From: Sesamum alatum
Lineage: Eukaryota; Streptophyta; Magnoliopsida; Lamiales; Pedaliaceae
NCBI GenBank assembly: GCA_034509735.1
Contig: JACGWO010000005.1
Span: 38,036,479 to 38,100,478 of the forward strand
DNA: 64,000 nucleotides
Direction: 5' to 3'
The translations under genes and the position numbers were made by a program. The notes beneath the pieces were generated by a model. It was not told the DNA's origin, ran no database searches, and saw only the letters and a program-made list of their open reading frames with translations. Position 1 is the first letter of the stretch. Each line of letters begins with the position of its first letter. Positions 33,092 to 44,074 of the stretch are shown one piece after another.

Positions 33092-34066
33092 TTGTTGGAC
33101 ACTGGTTTGTGGACCCATGACCAAATATATTTGAAATAGAATTTGAAGTCTCCCAACATAATACTGGGATATGGACTTCTCTTGAAGATAGGATTGAGTA
33201 CACCTATAAATAGGGTACATAGTTATGATCAAAAGCAGAAACAAAAATACAAGTGTGATACAAATGGGTTGATCACAGATACTCTTCCAAATAGTCTCTC
33301 TATATTTCTTTCTACGTTTGTAGTAGACATCATCATAGACTCTATGGGTTTGAGGTGTGTAAATGAGTGGCTTACTCTGATAATAATCCACCAAGATGAG
33401 CAAGGCGTGTTCCACTACAAGAAAATATAATACTAGTGACAAAATATCAGATGACAACTTTAAAGTTGTCACTTAATATATATATATATATATATATATT
33501 AAGTGACAATATTTTTTTATCTTGTCACTATATGATTATTAGTGACAAGAATTATGTATAAAGTTGTCATTAAATACAATTAGTGACTCATGTATAGTGA
33601 CAACTTAGTGATAACACAATATAGTAACAACAATTATTTTTTGTCACTAAGTTGTCACTATAAATGAGTCATTAATTGTATTTAGTGACAGCTTTGTGCA
33701 CAATTTTTCACTAATAACAATTTTTACAAAATAATAGCAATTATTAAAATCATAAAATTCATTATTGTGACAAAATAAACATCCTTGTCACTAAATATAT
33801 ATAATTAGTGACAATATTAAAATTGTCACTTGATTTTTTTGTCACTAATCTTCTATTTTCTTGTAGTATTCGTGGTTTTCACAATATTTGGAGCAAGATC
33901 CAACGTTGGAGATCTTGAAAATGTTCGTGGGGATCTTGAAGATGTACGTAGGATAATCGTCAAGAACGATAAAGACGATGTGTCCATGATCCAATCGAGG
34001 CATGAGTTTGTAGACAAGCCAGATCCGGATACGTGGATCGACATACTTCTGCTGCTACAAGTTTAA
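33092..34066 (+). mobile_element. Possible old LTR-like sequence hosting a CACTA MITE
   Basis: Starts TGTTGGACACTGG and has a promoter-like CACCTATAAATAGGG (TATAAATA 33205-33212). It is GC-richer than its surroundings. If the MITE and one TSD are left out, an open frame reads across the junction, ending in an acidic stretch (NVGDLENVRGDLEDVRR) with a stop at 34064. No known retroviral protein motif is visible, and I cannot find a partner LTR. LTR identity is a guess from texture. Confidence 0.3.
33413..33868. mobile_element. CACTA-type MITE, 456 bp, TSD TTC
   Basis: Begins CACTACAAGAAAATATAA and ends TTCTATTTTCTTGTAGTA (last base mutated from G). TTC lies on both sides. The interior is built from many direct and inverted TTAGTGACAA units around an (AT)n core at 33477-33500. 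Confidence 0.8.
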
Positions 34067-36048
34067 TCAATCCATGATTATGTGACAATGCGATTATCGA
34101 TTAATTAGTATGCACATAAGTTACTTATCTTATGCGAGATTGTTATTTTATTAATTACCAATTATTATTGTCCATCATATATATTTATAAAATTTTTAAA
34201 TGAATTTAATCAAACACTTTTTGAAGCTATTCATCTTCTGTAATTTCTAATTTATAAACAAATCGAATCGAAACAAATGCATTCCTGTTAGCGTGCAAAT
34301 GGCTGCAACAAGAGTTAACATCTTTGCATGCATATGGCGGAAAAACTTTAGAATGAGAAATAACTAAATAAATAAAAGATTAGCTTTACACGTTTTTCCA
34401 TTCTTACCCACAAACTACAGATTAAAAAATGATTCGAAAATATCATGTACTTTTTTGAAAAGTAAACTGCTACTTCACATCATTACGAATTGATTTTTTT
34501 TCTTCTCGAATTTTGATATATTTTTTATTTTATTTAATATATGTCCATTAATGTACAAAGATTATACTATCTTGACATGAGAAAAAATTGCTCGTATAGA
34601 TGCATTTAACTTGAGACTTTTAGGTCTAATTTTTAACAAAATTTAAAAGAATATCTAAAAAAAAATATAATAGCATCACAACGCTCAAGTCAATATTATA
34701 CGGTGATAGATCTAAAATAAACGTAACATAGAGTAACAATTTAATGCCAATAGTGTCTTTATGCGCGTGAATATTGAAAAACGTTACCCTTTATTGAGGG
34801 AAGAAGACCTTTTATAAGCTCGCCCCCTGTGAGATAGGAGAGCCCGATTACCAAGAGACTCGGGAAAGCGGTTATTAAGAGATAGACTCTCGAATTCCTA
34901 GGAGGCAGTTGATATAGGTCATACCTTCTCTAGATAATGTCCTCCATGGCATAGGGATTGTTATTCCTCCAAGTGTCCGTCCAAGATCGGATCACGTGTT
35001 AGTGGGAATTTTCAGGTGTCCATGCGGTTGTCACGCCCGCAATCTTTGTGGGCCTTTCGCGAGCTCTCCTAGGCTTCCTTGATCTTTTTGGCTAAATGGA
35101 CCCCTCCTAAAAGTTTGGGTGTCCAAGTCTTTTCGCCTTGAGCTGCATAATTTTGGATCCTTTTTAAACTTTTCATATTAGGCTTTTTCTTGGGGTTTAC
35201 ATATTTTGGTGCATTATATTTATTTATATTTAAAAAAAAAGTATATAATTAACCTATGTCATAAATAAAATAAAAGATAATAAAATTTAGAATAAAAAAT
35301 TCAATTTGCTCTGATGAAGGCCAACATTCAAATAATGGATAAAGTCGGTTGAATTTATAAGTTTTAAACATCTTATAAGATTTTTTTTTCTTTATTAGAG
35401 CTTATGAGCCTTTCATAAATATTTTAGAAAATTAGCTTTTTAAAGAGCTCCTTTAATTTTAATTAATAATATTAACTACAAATTGTTGCCTACCAACGCC
35501 CAGCGCGTTTAATGATCTTATTTTATTAAATATTAAAAACTTCTTTTAAATAAAATTTGATTTAGGGTTAAATACAGTTGCTATTTTTGAAGTATTCACC
35601 CCACATCAATTACTCCCTAAAGTACTAAAACTTTCAAAAATCCCCTTAACCTTTGAGTTTTAAATTTGAAAATTTCATTTTACTCTTACAAAAATTGCTT
35701 ATTGAAACAAAAGAATTAGAGAGATTTCTAAAATGCCAAAAACACCATTTGTCAAAGCTTTGTCTAATTTTTGTTTTACTTTTTTATCGAGTTCTTTTTA
35801 TTTTCATAATTCTAAAGTACTTGGAGCTCATTTTATTTTAGTTTCACTTGTTTGTCAAATCAAGTTATAAATTTATACATGTATATAATTGCCACATATA
35901 TATAAATATATATTATAAATATATATTAATAACATATTTTTTATTAGTTCATCAATCCTTTCGGTTTTATTAATTTTATATTTTTTTAAGTAAATATATA
36001 AATATATATGTATATATAGATTTATTTTTAATTTGGTTTGACAAACAA
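34067..36048. other. Intergenic DNA with a GC-richer LTR-like block
   Basis: About 34741-35215 is clearly richer in G+C (GCTCGCCCCCTGTGAGATAG, TTGTCACGCCCGCAATC) and ends TTTACATATTTTGGTGCATTA. It looks like an old solo LTR but no partner or TSD was found. The rest is AT-rich with no coding signal. Confidence 0.35.
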
Positions 36049-38372
36049 CACTACAAGAAAAATCCCTAATAGCAACGACATGGATTCCTTGCTAAACAGT
36101 GAAATCCATTGCTAATTTACATTAGCAACGAATTTAACAAGAAAAATATTTCCTTGCTAATTAGCTCGTCGCTAATTTTAGCATCAAATATTTTTGTTGC
36201 TGATTTAGCTACAAAATTTACTAAGGAAAATATTCCTTGCTAATCAGCAAGGAATAATTTTGTTCCTGCTCATAGCAAGGAATAAATTTGTTGCTGATTT
36301 GGTTACTTCAATATTAAAAATATTACAAATATCCAATTATTTAGCAACATAGATATTCATTGCTAATATTAATTATAAAATTGAATTTCAATTAATCATC
36401 AACATATTTTATGTGTTGCTAATTGCGTTATTAAAACAATATTTTAATTTTTAAAATTTTCAAATTAAATTATTTTAAATTTTAATTGATTGATCAATTA
36501 AAAAATAATAGTGATAAGAACAATAAGAACAAAATGAACACATTATATCAATATAATTAATATAAAACTGAATAAAAATACCATAAAGAATACTAATCAA
36601 ATGAATTTGTAGAATAACTAACAAAGAGCAACAACTAGCAACCTTACTCGGGTCTTCTTGTTGGATATTGAATGGGAAATCTAGCTATTTGAGAATAAGC
36701 CAAGCATGTCAATGCAGAAACAAAACAAGATGGTCACTATAGTGCATCTGAACATAGTATCCCAAAGTTAGAAAATCAAAAATTTCCTTGTTAGAAAATA
36801 TTTTATAGTTATAACGGACATACAACTTGATCCACTACGAATTCTTAACAAAAAAAACTCTCTGAAAAGATGCATTGCGGCTTTCCCATGAAACTGTTCA
36901 GCTACAAGCACCTAACCTGTTAACAAGAATACGAAATAAAACTTTTTAACAAGATCCAATATATCTCTCAGAAGGTAATACTAATCAAGTGATCACAACA
37001 ATGACAAGTCCAATATTCTGTAATGTGTAATAACCTTTAACCAACAAAGAGCACAACTACATGATCACATAAATCAATCCCAACCAAAGAAAAGAATTAC
37101 TAAGAGAGGTCTACAAGTTTTAAAAGTCAAGGATATAATTCCAAAACAAATATTCAAGTTAGTGATCTATAGGAGCAAACAATCTCAATGCAGAAAGTTG
37201 AAGAAAATATATCAAAATGCATAATTTCATAAGCACATGAACGAAGACATCCCTTTTATGATATGTGCACTAGCATAACTGACTCTCTTATCTTCCTACA
37301 TTTTTCAGGTTTTTGCTTTCATTTTGCAAATTTCCTATTATATTTTTTTGAATCCGTAAGAATATAGCAAAAGTTTAATTCTATAGTATAAGCCAAAAAA
37401 GAGCATTTAGGCAACCTTAATGCAAAAAGGTGATGGGTATAAAACTTGCACCCAAATGCTTATATCCCGATTTTGAACTAAGATCATCCTTTCAAGCTTT
37501 TATCCCCAAATGCCCGTGCTACTGCTAATTGTTCGTCACCACACGAGACACGACACGTCACCTAGTGAAGAAAACATTGTAATAACTAAGAAGCAGGAAG
37601 AGATTAGATGAAAATTTAACTGAACCTAAACCTAATATAAACTGACACTAGACACATATTTCAATCACTCAATGGGAAACATGACTACATTATTAGGACA
37701 GCAGCTAGTCATACTAGGGTATCATTTTCAGGAGTTATTATTATACACCTGGAAACTTTGATACGAAGCCACCTCTATTCTCAATAATCTCCCTTTCTTT
37801 CTTTTCAGGCTCATGATCAACTGACAACTGCTCTGCCACACCATTCTTGCAGATGACAACATGAGAATCTCCAACATTGGCAACCACAAGCTTCTAGCAA
37901 TTGATAAATATTGTTGTAACAGCAGTTTAACCAGCTTGATCCTAGGCTTTCTCCAATATCGTGATGTCCGTTATCTGGTATACTCTCTTGATTGCTTTCT
38001 TCGTCGCTGTCCAAAAGCTGGACTAATCCCGTGAATAGAAACAGGAGTCAGAGACAGTATTCAGTAAATTCATACATCATTGAATGAAACAGTTCTTTGT
38101 GTGTTACCTCATTCAGAATGTTGTTAAAAAGATGGAACTTCAAGTAATCAGGTATCTCACGGCTTAAGTGACTGTTGAATATTGCAAACAGACCATGTTT
38201 GTTGTCGTCGACTTCCTCAAATTCAGCAAAAACGTAGTCCTCCATTGTGTGGCTTGCTTTTCCCTCCAACAAATGATATCCGTGTGTAATGTGTTTTGAC
38301 ATCTTACTCCTCCAAACACAAATTTACTCTCGTTTCTAATTTTCGTAGCTATTCACTGATTTTCTTGTAGTG
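36049..38372. mobile_element. CACTA-type non-autonomous element carrying a PP2C gene fragment
   Basis: The left end CACTACAAGAAAAATCCCTA (36049) and right end GATTTTCTTGTAGTG (to 38372) share an inverted terminus that extends about 28 bases with few mismatches (CAACG / CTACG further in). Left subterminal DNA has many TTGCTAAT/TTAGCAACGA motifs as in the MITE at 13186. About 36.6-38.3 kb looks like captured host gene DNA, including PP2C exons and introns. The flanking triplets differ (CAA left, TCT right), and the right flank is NLR coding sequence while the left is not. Confidence 0.7.
37737..38302 (-). pseudogene. PP2C-type protein phosphatase fragment inside the CACTA element
   Basis: The minus strand from 38302 reads SKHITHGYHLLEGKASHTME, then DYVFAEFEEVDDNKHGLFAI, then FNSHLSREIPDYL, the N-terminal metal-binding region of plant PP2Cs. 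The expected FDGH is FNSH here, so the catalytic Asp-Gly is lost. The exon ends at NILNE with a donor-like GTAACA near 38105. A second exon (about 38020-37740) reads FWTATKKAIKRVYQITD...ILEKA, then stops, then KLVVANVGDSHVVICKNGVA and LSVDHEP...RGGFVSKFPG. Stops interrupt it near 37942, 37928 and 37898, and the Gly-Gly-Ser part is missing. Keeping the intron shows capture of genomic DNA, not cDNA. The last exons are absent. It cannot encode an active phosphatase. Confidence 0.85.
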
Positions 38373-39098
38373 TCTTGCTCAACTCGTATTCGATGATGAT
38401 CGTTTGGTGAACTCTTTCGAGTTAAAATTTGAGTTTGTGTTTCTGATGTTTTCGATGAGGTTAGGATTGTTAAAGCGATTCTTGAGTCGATCTATGACGA
38501 AGAGATCATCAGACCTCAAAGAATTGGAGGCATTGCTAAATGATTTAAAGGATTCAATTTTAGGGAGAAAGTTTCTACTTGTCCTTGATGATGTGTAGAC
38601 AGAAGACTTTACTAAATGGGAACCCTTGAAAAACTCTTTTAACTGCGGTGCACTTGGAAGTAAAATTTTGATGACAACGAGAAGTCAAAGGGTTGCAACA
38701 ATAATGGGTACTACTACTAATGACATTCATCTTTTAGACCAACTATCTATATAAATTGTTGGTTATTGATGAAACGTGTAGCATTTTATGGGAGGGAGGA
38801 TCGCGAGGAATTACAAGAGATAGGTAAGAAAATAGCAAACAAGTGTAAGGGCTTGCCGCTTGCAGTAAAGGTCTTGGGAAGCCTTTTGCGTTTTAAAGAT
38901 AGTAAGGAGGAGTGGGAGAGCATCTTGGAGAACGAAATATGGAAGTTGGAGAGAGCTCGAGAAGTTGGAGAGAGCAGAAGTCGAGCTCTTTCCTCATTTG
39001 CTTTTGAGCTACAATGAGTTGTCACAAGCAATGAAGCGATGCTTTTCATATTGTGCCATCTTTTCTAAGGATTCAGTTATTAATGTCGAAAATCTATA
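38373..39098 (+). pseudogene. CNL-type NLR (RGA-like) pseudogene, NB-ARC part
   Basis: Directly after the CACTA terminus the sequence reads LAQLVFDDDRLVNSFELK, which in RGA-type NLRs follows the P-loop GKTT. The P-loop itself is absent. Then, with frame changes: VCVSDVFDEVRIVKAILESI (RNBS-A side), GRKFLLVLDDV followed by a stop at 38596 (kinase 2; W to stop), ALGSKILMTTRSQRVATIMG (RNBS-B), NKCKGLPLAVKVLGSLLRFK (GLPL), LLLSYNELSQAMKRCFSYCA (RNBS-D). Homology stops after VINVENL near 39098. This is the nucleotide-binding switch of an intracellular immune receptor, non-functional here. The rest of the gene resumes at 42475. Confidence 0.85.
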
Positions 39099-42000
39099 TC
39101 TATACTCTATATAAATGTGTGAATACTCAAATTGTTTGTTCCCCATTGTGAAAAGACAAATATGTCCTCATTTAAATATTATTAATTATTACATTACAGA
39201 TTCTGGATTTTTTAACAATTTAGAATTCTAAATATTCTAAACCTCCTCTATATAAATTTTGAATAAAAGACCTAAATCGTGAATCATGAATGAATTCAAT
39301 CACACAAAATTTTAATAACCTGCTTCTAATCGTGAATCATAAATGAGCCCAATTACACAGACCTATCACGCTTTAAATTTTAATAATATTTACATAAAAT
39401 TATATTATAAAATTAGTTATAGAAAAAATAAAATTTTATAAGAAAAATATTTAAGAGTTTTAATTGCTCTAAACTACTTAGGAATAACATATTCAACTAA
39501 CAAAATTAATATGCCAAATAATATTTCAACACAATTACTTTGCTAGAAGAAATCTTAATTATATTAAGAAAGTTTTAATTTACCATGACACATTAAAATT
39601 TAAAATAAACTGGATAATATATAAAATAATAATCTAAATTTAAATATATATACATATAATAATGAATAAATATCAAATTTAATTACAATTAAAATTGATA
39701 TATGGATATGATATTATTAAATTGAAATTGCTTGTGAAAATTCAACTATTGAGTGAATCTCTTAATACTTGATTTTTTTAGTATTAGATAATCCTGAATG
39801 TTTTACTTTTACATCTATTATTTTTTTTTTTATATTCATTAATAGAATAAAAGTATTACAACAACAAATGTGACATAAAAAATTAAGTTGTAACATAATA
39901 TACTATTGAATAAGAAATAGATTATACCAATCGGTGCATATGAAAATAAGATTAAGAAGTTAAACTAAAAACATATATAATTAAAAATTACAATATAAAG
40001 GCAAAAAATAAAATTTTATACAATAATATTTCAAAATTTAGAAGGTAATAAAGCATGTAAATAATATTTTGACAATATTTAAAAATTGATACTGAAAATA
40101 TAACTAAAATTAGGATCTTACAATACAAAATATTGGTAATATTGTCCAATTAAATTATATTTTTATAATAATAGTCAATAAATCAACAAAATTCAAAATA
40201 TAATAAAAGAAAACATATTACATACCCAGACATAATATAGTAAAATCAAACAATAGCAATGAGACACAATACACTAACCAAAAAAAAGGCTTATTTGGGA
40301 CAGATATTGGGACGGAATTTTTGAAGAAAATTCGTTGCTAATAAGGTTTCCGACAAACTTTCTAACGGATTTGGGACGAAACAGTCACCGTTTTGAAAAG
40401 GCACATCGGAAAATAATTCCGATGAACGTTCCGACAAACAACAATATTCCCTTGCAGATATTTCTCATACATCCAACTCCTAGATTGTCTCAACATTTTT
40501 AGCTAATTATATAAAAACATATGCTTAGACAAATTAATTACAAATATTTCAACAATTATATATAAAGTCAAAATTAAATATTTAATACATAGTTAATTAT
40601 ATAAGACATTAAAACCAAGAACAACATGAGAGACTTAAATTAAATGGTTACATTATTTATTACCTGATGATAACGATGGACGCCCTCCAACTCAATTTTT
40701 CAAAAGAAAATAGCCGACCACAAATTCTAGAACCGTCAAATTCGATATATTTATATATGTATGTATATGATGTAATTGAAGGTTGATATGTATATATTTC
40801 AGATTTGAGAGCTTAATTTGAAAGGTAGGATGCAAATGAATGGGAACACAAATGAGAAGTAGCACTCAAATATATACTGTTATTTGGAATGAATTTTCCA
40901 ACGGATTTAGCAATTATGATATAACCGTTAAAATATAGCCATTAGACCATTTTTCGACGGTTTTTGGGAAGAATTTTCCGACGACATATAGCCGTTGTAA
41001 TATAACCGTTAGACCTTTTTCCGACGGTTTTTTGGAACGACTTTTCCCACGACACAACCTATCCGTTAGAAAAATTTGTGACCATCATTTGGTGTCGAAA
41101 ATTCTGTCCCAAAATATTATATTTAGCTATAAAATTTTCAAGAGATTGTCATCAGAACTTTGTTTTGGTGTCTTACCGTCACAAACAATTATCAAGTGGT
41201 CGGAATTCCATCGGAAATGTCCAACGACCGGTACACTGTCGGAAATTCTATCCCAAACTTGGAGAAAAGAAAAATTTCCAACGAACTTTCCGGCGATTAG
41301 CGGCGTACATCTGTTCATGTCCTATTTTCAGATGGAATTTGCGACGACTATATCCTTTTTCCGACGAATTGTGCAATTCCTCCGTCTATTGAAGGAATCC
41401 GTCGGAAATTAGTAAAATTCGTTACAAAACTATTGAAAGTTGGGACAGATTTTGCGACCACTGTTGGATGTACCAAATTTCCGTCCCAATAAACCATTTT
41501 TTTTTTTCTTTTTGTAGTGATAAAACCTACAAATAAAAATTGATCAGTTTTATTAAAATGGAATTTTTTTTAAAATGGAATAACGAATAAGTATCAACAT
41601 TTAATTGCAAATAAAAATTATCAATCTGGTTAAATTAGAAGTGCTATTGAAAATTTAAAAAAAAGCTAACTAATTGATTTTATTTCAATATTAATAGGCT
41701 AAAAACACCATGTCCCCCTCCCCCTGCACCCTCAAGACATTGACATTAAAAAAGAGTATAAATAGTAATATAATAAATAATTTAATTTAAACCTTATCTT
41801 ATTGAGTAGTAAATTAACTAACAGAATTGTAGGTCCTAACGAGACATATATAACTATTTTTATGCTTTAAAAGGTGCATAAAATCTGTAACATTTGGTCC
41901 CCTTGTATTATTATACACTTAACACCCACATGGCATTTGCTTTTGAATATCCAGAGGGAAAGGTGTTATGGAACCAACTTGCTACTTTTTAATATTTAGA

Positions 42001-42474
42001 GAACCGAAAGTTAGAATCCCAAAATCAATGGACCAAATTAAAATGAAAAGGACCTAAGTTACGGACTGAAAAATATTATTTCCCCTTATGAAAATAAGAA
42101 AAGTCAAATGGTAAGTAAACATTATCACAATAACAGTTAAAATTTTAAAATTTTAAAATAATTATATACTAATACATTAGTACAATTACATTTCATACTA
42201 AAAAAATTAATAAATTTTGAGAATAAACTTAGTACAATAAAATAATAAACAAAAACTGAGTTAATTATGTTGAAATTAGGAAAAAAAAGATGATAAATAA
42301 ATAAGCCAATGAGATTAATATAAAAGTTTAAAAAGCATGAGTAATAAAGAGAATAAAAATTGATATATGAATAGAACATTATTAAATTGAAATTGCTTAT
42401 GAAAATTCAGCTATTGATCAATTTATTTTATTAAATTGGAATTTTTTCTATCCAAAATAAGGAGCTTTGACTAA
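39099..42474. mobile_element. 3.4-kb insertion splitting the NLR; Helitron-like ends
   Basis: It starts TCTATACTCTATATAAATG after an A and ends TTTGACTAA before a T, which fits the A|TC...CTRR|T rule of Helitrons. The 3' hairpin is weak (CAAA/TTTG). It is AT-rich and contains a separate CACTA element (40272-41519) and a roughly 60-bp direct repeat (about 39694-39755 and 42358-42420). No replicase or helicase is seen. Helitron identity is uncertain, but NLR homology does stop and restart at these points. Confidence 0.35.
40272..41519. mobile_element. CACTA-type element, 1.25 kb, TSD ATA
   Basis: Begins CACTAACCAAAAAAAAGG(C)TTATTTGGGAC and ends GTCCCAATAAACC...TTTTTGTAGTG, with ATA on both sides. 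The interior is a field of short direct and inverted motifs (TTTCCGACGG, CCGTTAGA, GGGACGGAATT), typical of CACTA subterminal regions. Open frames inside (for example 41032-41412) show no protein motif. Confidence 0.75.
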
Positions 42475-43040
42475 TTATTTTTATTTTAATATTAATTTTG
42501 TGGAAGACGATGATAAAGTTTGTTGCAAAATGTATGATATAGTGCATGATTTTGCTCAATTTCTCAAGAAAACCAAAAGCCAGGACGTGGATGGCAGCGT
42601 GAAGGCAAAGGAAAACTGGTCAATCCAAGCCAAGGTTCACAATGAAGCTCATTGGGAATTTGATTCAGTTGAGGCATCTGGACTTGAGTCACAATTTGTA
42701 CGTAAGTGAACTGCCAGAAACAATTTGCAATTTGCATGATCTAAGGACCTTGAATATTACACGCTGTGCACGTATATACAGTCTTCCAGAAGGGATTCAA
42801 AGTTCCCAGGCTGGATCAGTTCATCTCTCAACCATCTAAAAGTCAGTAGATGCGATTACATCTCCAGCTTGCCTTGTTTGGGAAAGTTTCCAGAGTTTTC
42901 ATTGGAAGGAATGGGAGGATTGAAGTTTGTGGGCAGGGAATTCCTAGGAATAGCAGGGATTCCTATTATTAATGGTTCTTCAGGTGTGGTCATCAGCTTT
43001 CCCAAGTTGAAGAAATTAACGTTCAAGTTGTGTTCGGATT
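42475..43040 (+). pseudogene. CNL-type NLR (RGA-like) pseudogene, LRR part
   Basis: Resumes with FVEDDDKVCCKMYDIVHDFA, the region around the MHD motif (here MYD). After a frameshift near 42640 come LRRs: KLIGNLIQLRHLDLSHNLYV, ELPETICNLHDLRTLNI, SLPEGI. After a deletion and another frame change comes the late-LRR block ISSLPCLGKFPEFSLEGMGG, LKFVGREFLGI, VVISFPKLKKLTFKLCSD, stop near 43040. These are signature segments of RGA1/RGA2-like receptors. It is clearly the 3' half of the pseudogene at 38373-39098. Confidence 0.8.
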
Positions 43041-43109
43041 GAGACGCATGCATCTCCTGTGTTTTTATTTTATGGCTACCTAGTTTTCTTCCTTAGTTTC
43101 TTTTTATAC

Positions 43110-43110
<1 letters not shown>

Positions 43111-43140
<30 letters not shown>
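43111..43140. repeat. (GAT)n microsatellite
   Basis: About ten ATG/GAT units. Confidence 0.9.
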
Positions 43141-43141
<1 letters not shown>

Positions 43142-43176
43142 TCTATAAGCCTGAAACACAGACCAGTTGTCTGAAA

Positions 43177-43221
43177 ATCCCACATCGAAAACACAGGAAA
43201 CAGAATCTCAAGTTTTATATA
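43177..43221 (+). promoter_or_regulatory. Plant snRNA-type promoter (USE + TATA) of the U3 gene
   Basis: The upstream sequence element ATCCCACATCG (43177-43187) matches the plant consensus RTCCCACATCG exactly. The TATA element TTTATATA (43214-43221) begins 26 bp later, close to the spacing in Pol III-transcribed plant U6 and U3 genes rather than the wider Pol II spacing. Confidence 0.88.
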
Positions 43222-43241
43222 ACAAGATCGTCTGTATGTGC

Positions 43242-43471
43242 ACGACCTTACTTGAACAGGATTTGTTCTATAGGTTCGTACCTCTGTATCCTTGAGTTTT
43301 AAGGAGACAGGAAATCAAGTCTGGTGGATGAACCATGGCTGCTCGACCAGAGCGTGATTAACAGCTCCTCGACTCAGGTCTCTGAGCCATTGGAGCAGTA
43401 GAGGATCGTTCTCAGTTGGCTCTAGCCACCTGGGATGGTCTTGCAGCTGTCTGACAGACTTCCAGACAAAT
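43242..43471 (+). ncRNA. U3: U3 small nucleolar RNA
   Basis: The start ACGACCTTACTTGAACAGGA and the following TTGTTCTATAGG match the conserved 5' domain of plant U3 (boxes GAC, A' and A), which base-pairs with the 18S pre-rRNA. Further on, CGTGATTAACAGC and AGCTCCTCGACTC fit box B/C-type segments, and GTCTGACAGAC near the 3' end fits box D. U3 guides early cleavage of the ribosomal RNA precursor in the nucleolus. The start is 20 bases after the TATA element, and the end is set just before a T5 run. Length about 230 nt, normal for plants. It is a free-standing gene on the plus strand between an NLR pseudogene and the peptide cluster. Some box changes (GTGATTA for GTGATGA) mean a silent copy is possible. 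Confidence 0.85.
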
Positions 43472-43472
43472 C

Positions 43473-43477
43473 TTTTT
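43473..43477 (+). terminator. Pol III terminator of U3
   Basis: TTTTT directly after the U3 3' end. Confidence 0.65.
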
Positions 43478-43672
43478 CCATTTCTCATTGATTCATTACC
43501 ATAATCCTTTTGTAATAATATACTCCAAATGTTAATTACATAGGCACAAATGTGGATAAACCTTCATGTGGATAAATATTCCAACAATTATTACAATGTA
43601 GTAAAGTACATGAAACCACAAATTAAGGTACATGAATTATTCATATGTTGTTGTGCTTATACATAATTCAGT

Positions 43673-43998
43673 TCAGGGCTGGGGAGGAAGACAGGGGCCG
43701 CAGAGGCAGCAAGGTGGTGTAAGAGTCCGGCAACATTCGCAGGGACCGCATTTTTCTGCAGCCTTAATACCATATATTTCTGTTAAAAAAGAAAATATCC
43801 AGAGAAAAAAGAAAATTAAGCAAATCTATAATATGTTTCTATATATACTCCTAGTTTGGATTATATACGAAAACGGCAATTAATGAGATTAATTAATTTA
43901 CCTTGGAGGGTGAGTCGATCTGCGTCGCATGGGATTAATGCAGGAGAAAACACAAACATGATGATCAGAAAAGTTGCCATGACAGTGTTTGCTGCCAT
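43673..43998 (-). CDS. Secreted 8-cysteine peptide, copy A, 2 exons, 67 aa
   Basis: Exon 1 is 43998-43902 and exon 2 is 43779-43673, with a GT-AG intron of 122 bp. Exon 1 encodes a signal peptide (MAANTVMATFLIIMFVFSPA, cleavage probably near PCDA). Exon 2 encodes a short linker and KCGPCECCRTLTPPCCLCGPCLPPQP in two parts: C-x2-C-x-C-C-x6 then C-C-x-C-x2-C. Eight cysteines in 22 residues is denser than defensins, thionins or snakins, and the order does not match Bowman-Birk inhibitors. A TATATAAA lies 69-76 bp upstream. I do not recognise the family; metal binding, antimicrobial action or signalling are all possible. Three further copies (two with sound exons, one decayed) and one domain fused to an NLR lie downstream in the same orientation. 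Confidence 0.8.
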
Positions 43999-44066
43999 AA
44001 TTGGTAGACCTGATTAGTGTTAATTATCAGATTATGACATTTCTTGGGGATCTTAGTTAGTGTGTA

Positions 44067-44074
44067 TTTATATA
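44067..44074 (-). promoter_or_regulatory. TATA box of peptide copy A
   Basis: TATATAAA on the minus strand, 69 bp upstream of the start codon. Confidence 0.55.

Noticed and set aside
33071..33472. 133-codon minus-strand frame
   Set aside because: It crosses the end of a CACTA MITE and has no motif.
41032..41412. 126-codon plus-strand frame in the CACTA element
   Set aside because: It is the translation of repeated CCGACGG-type subterminal motifs, not a protein.
43242..43471. Reading the U3 region as a solo LTR because of 'CCCACATCG'
   Set aside because: The exact USE, TATA spacing and U3 box sequences explain it fully.
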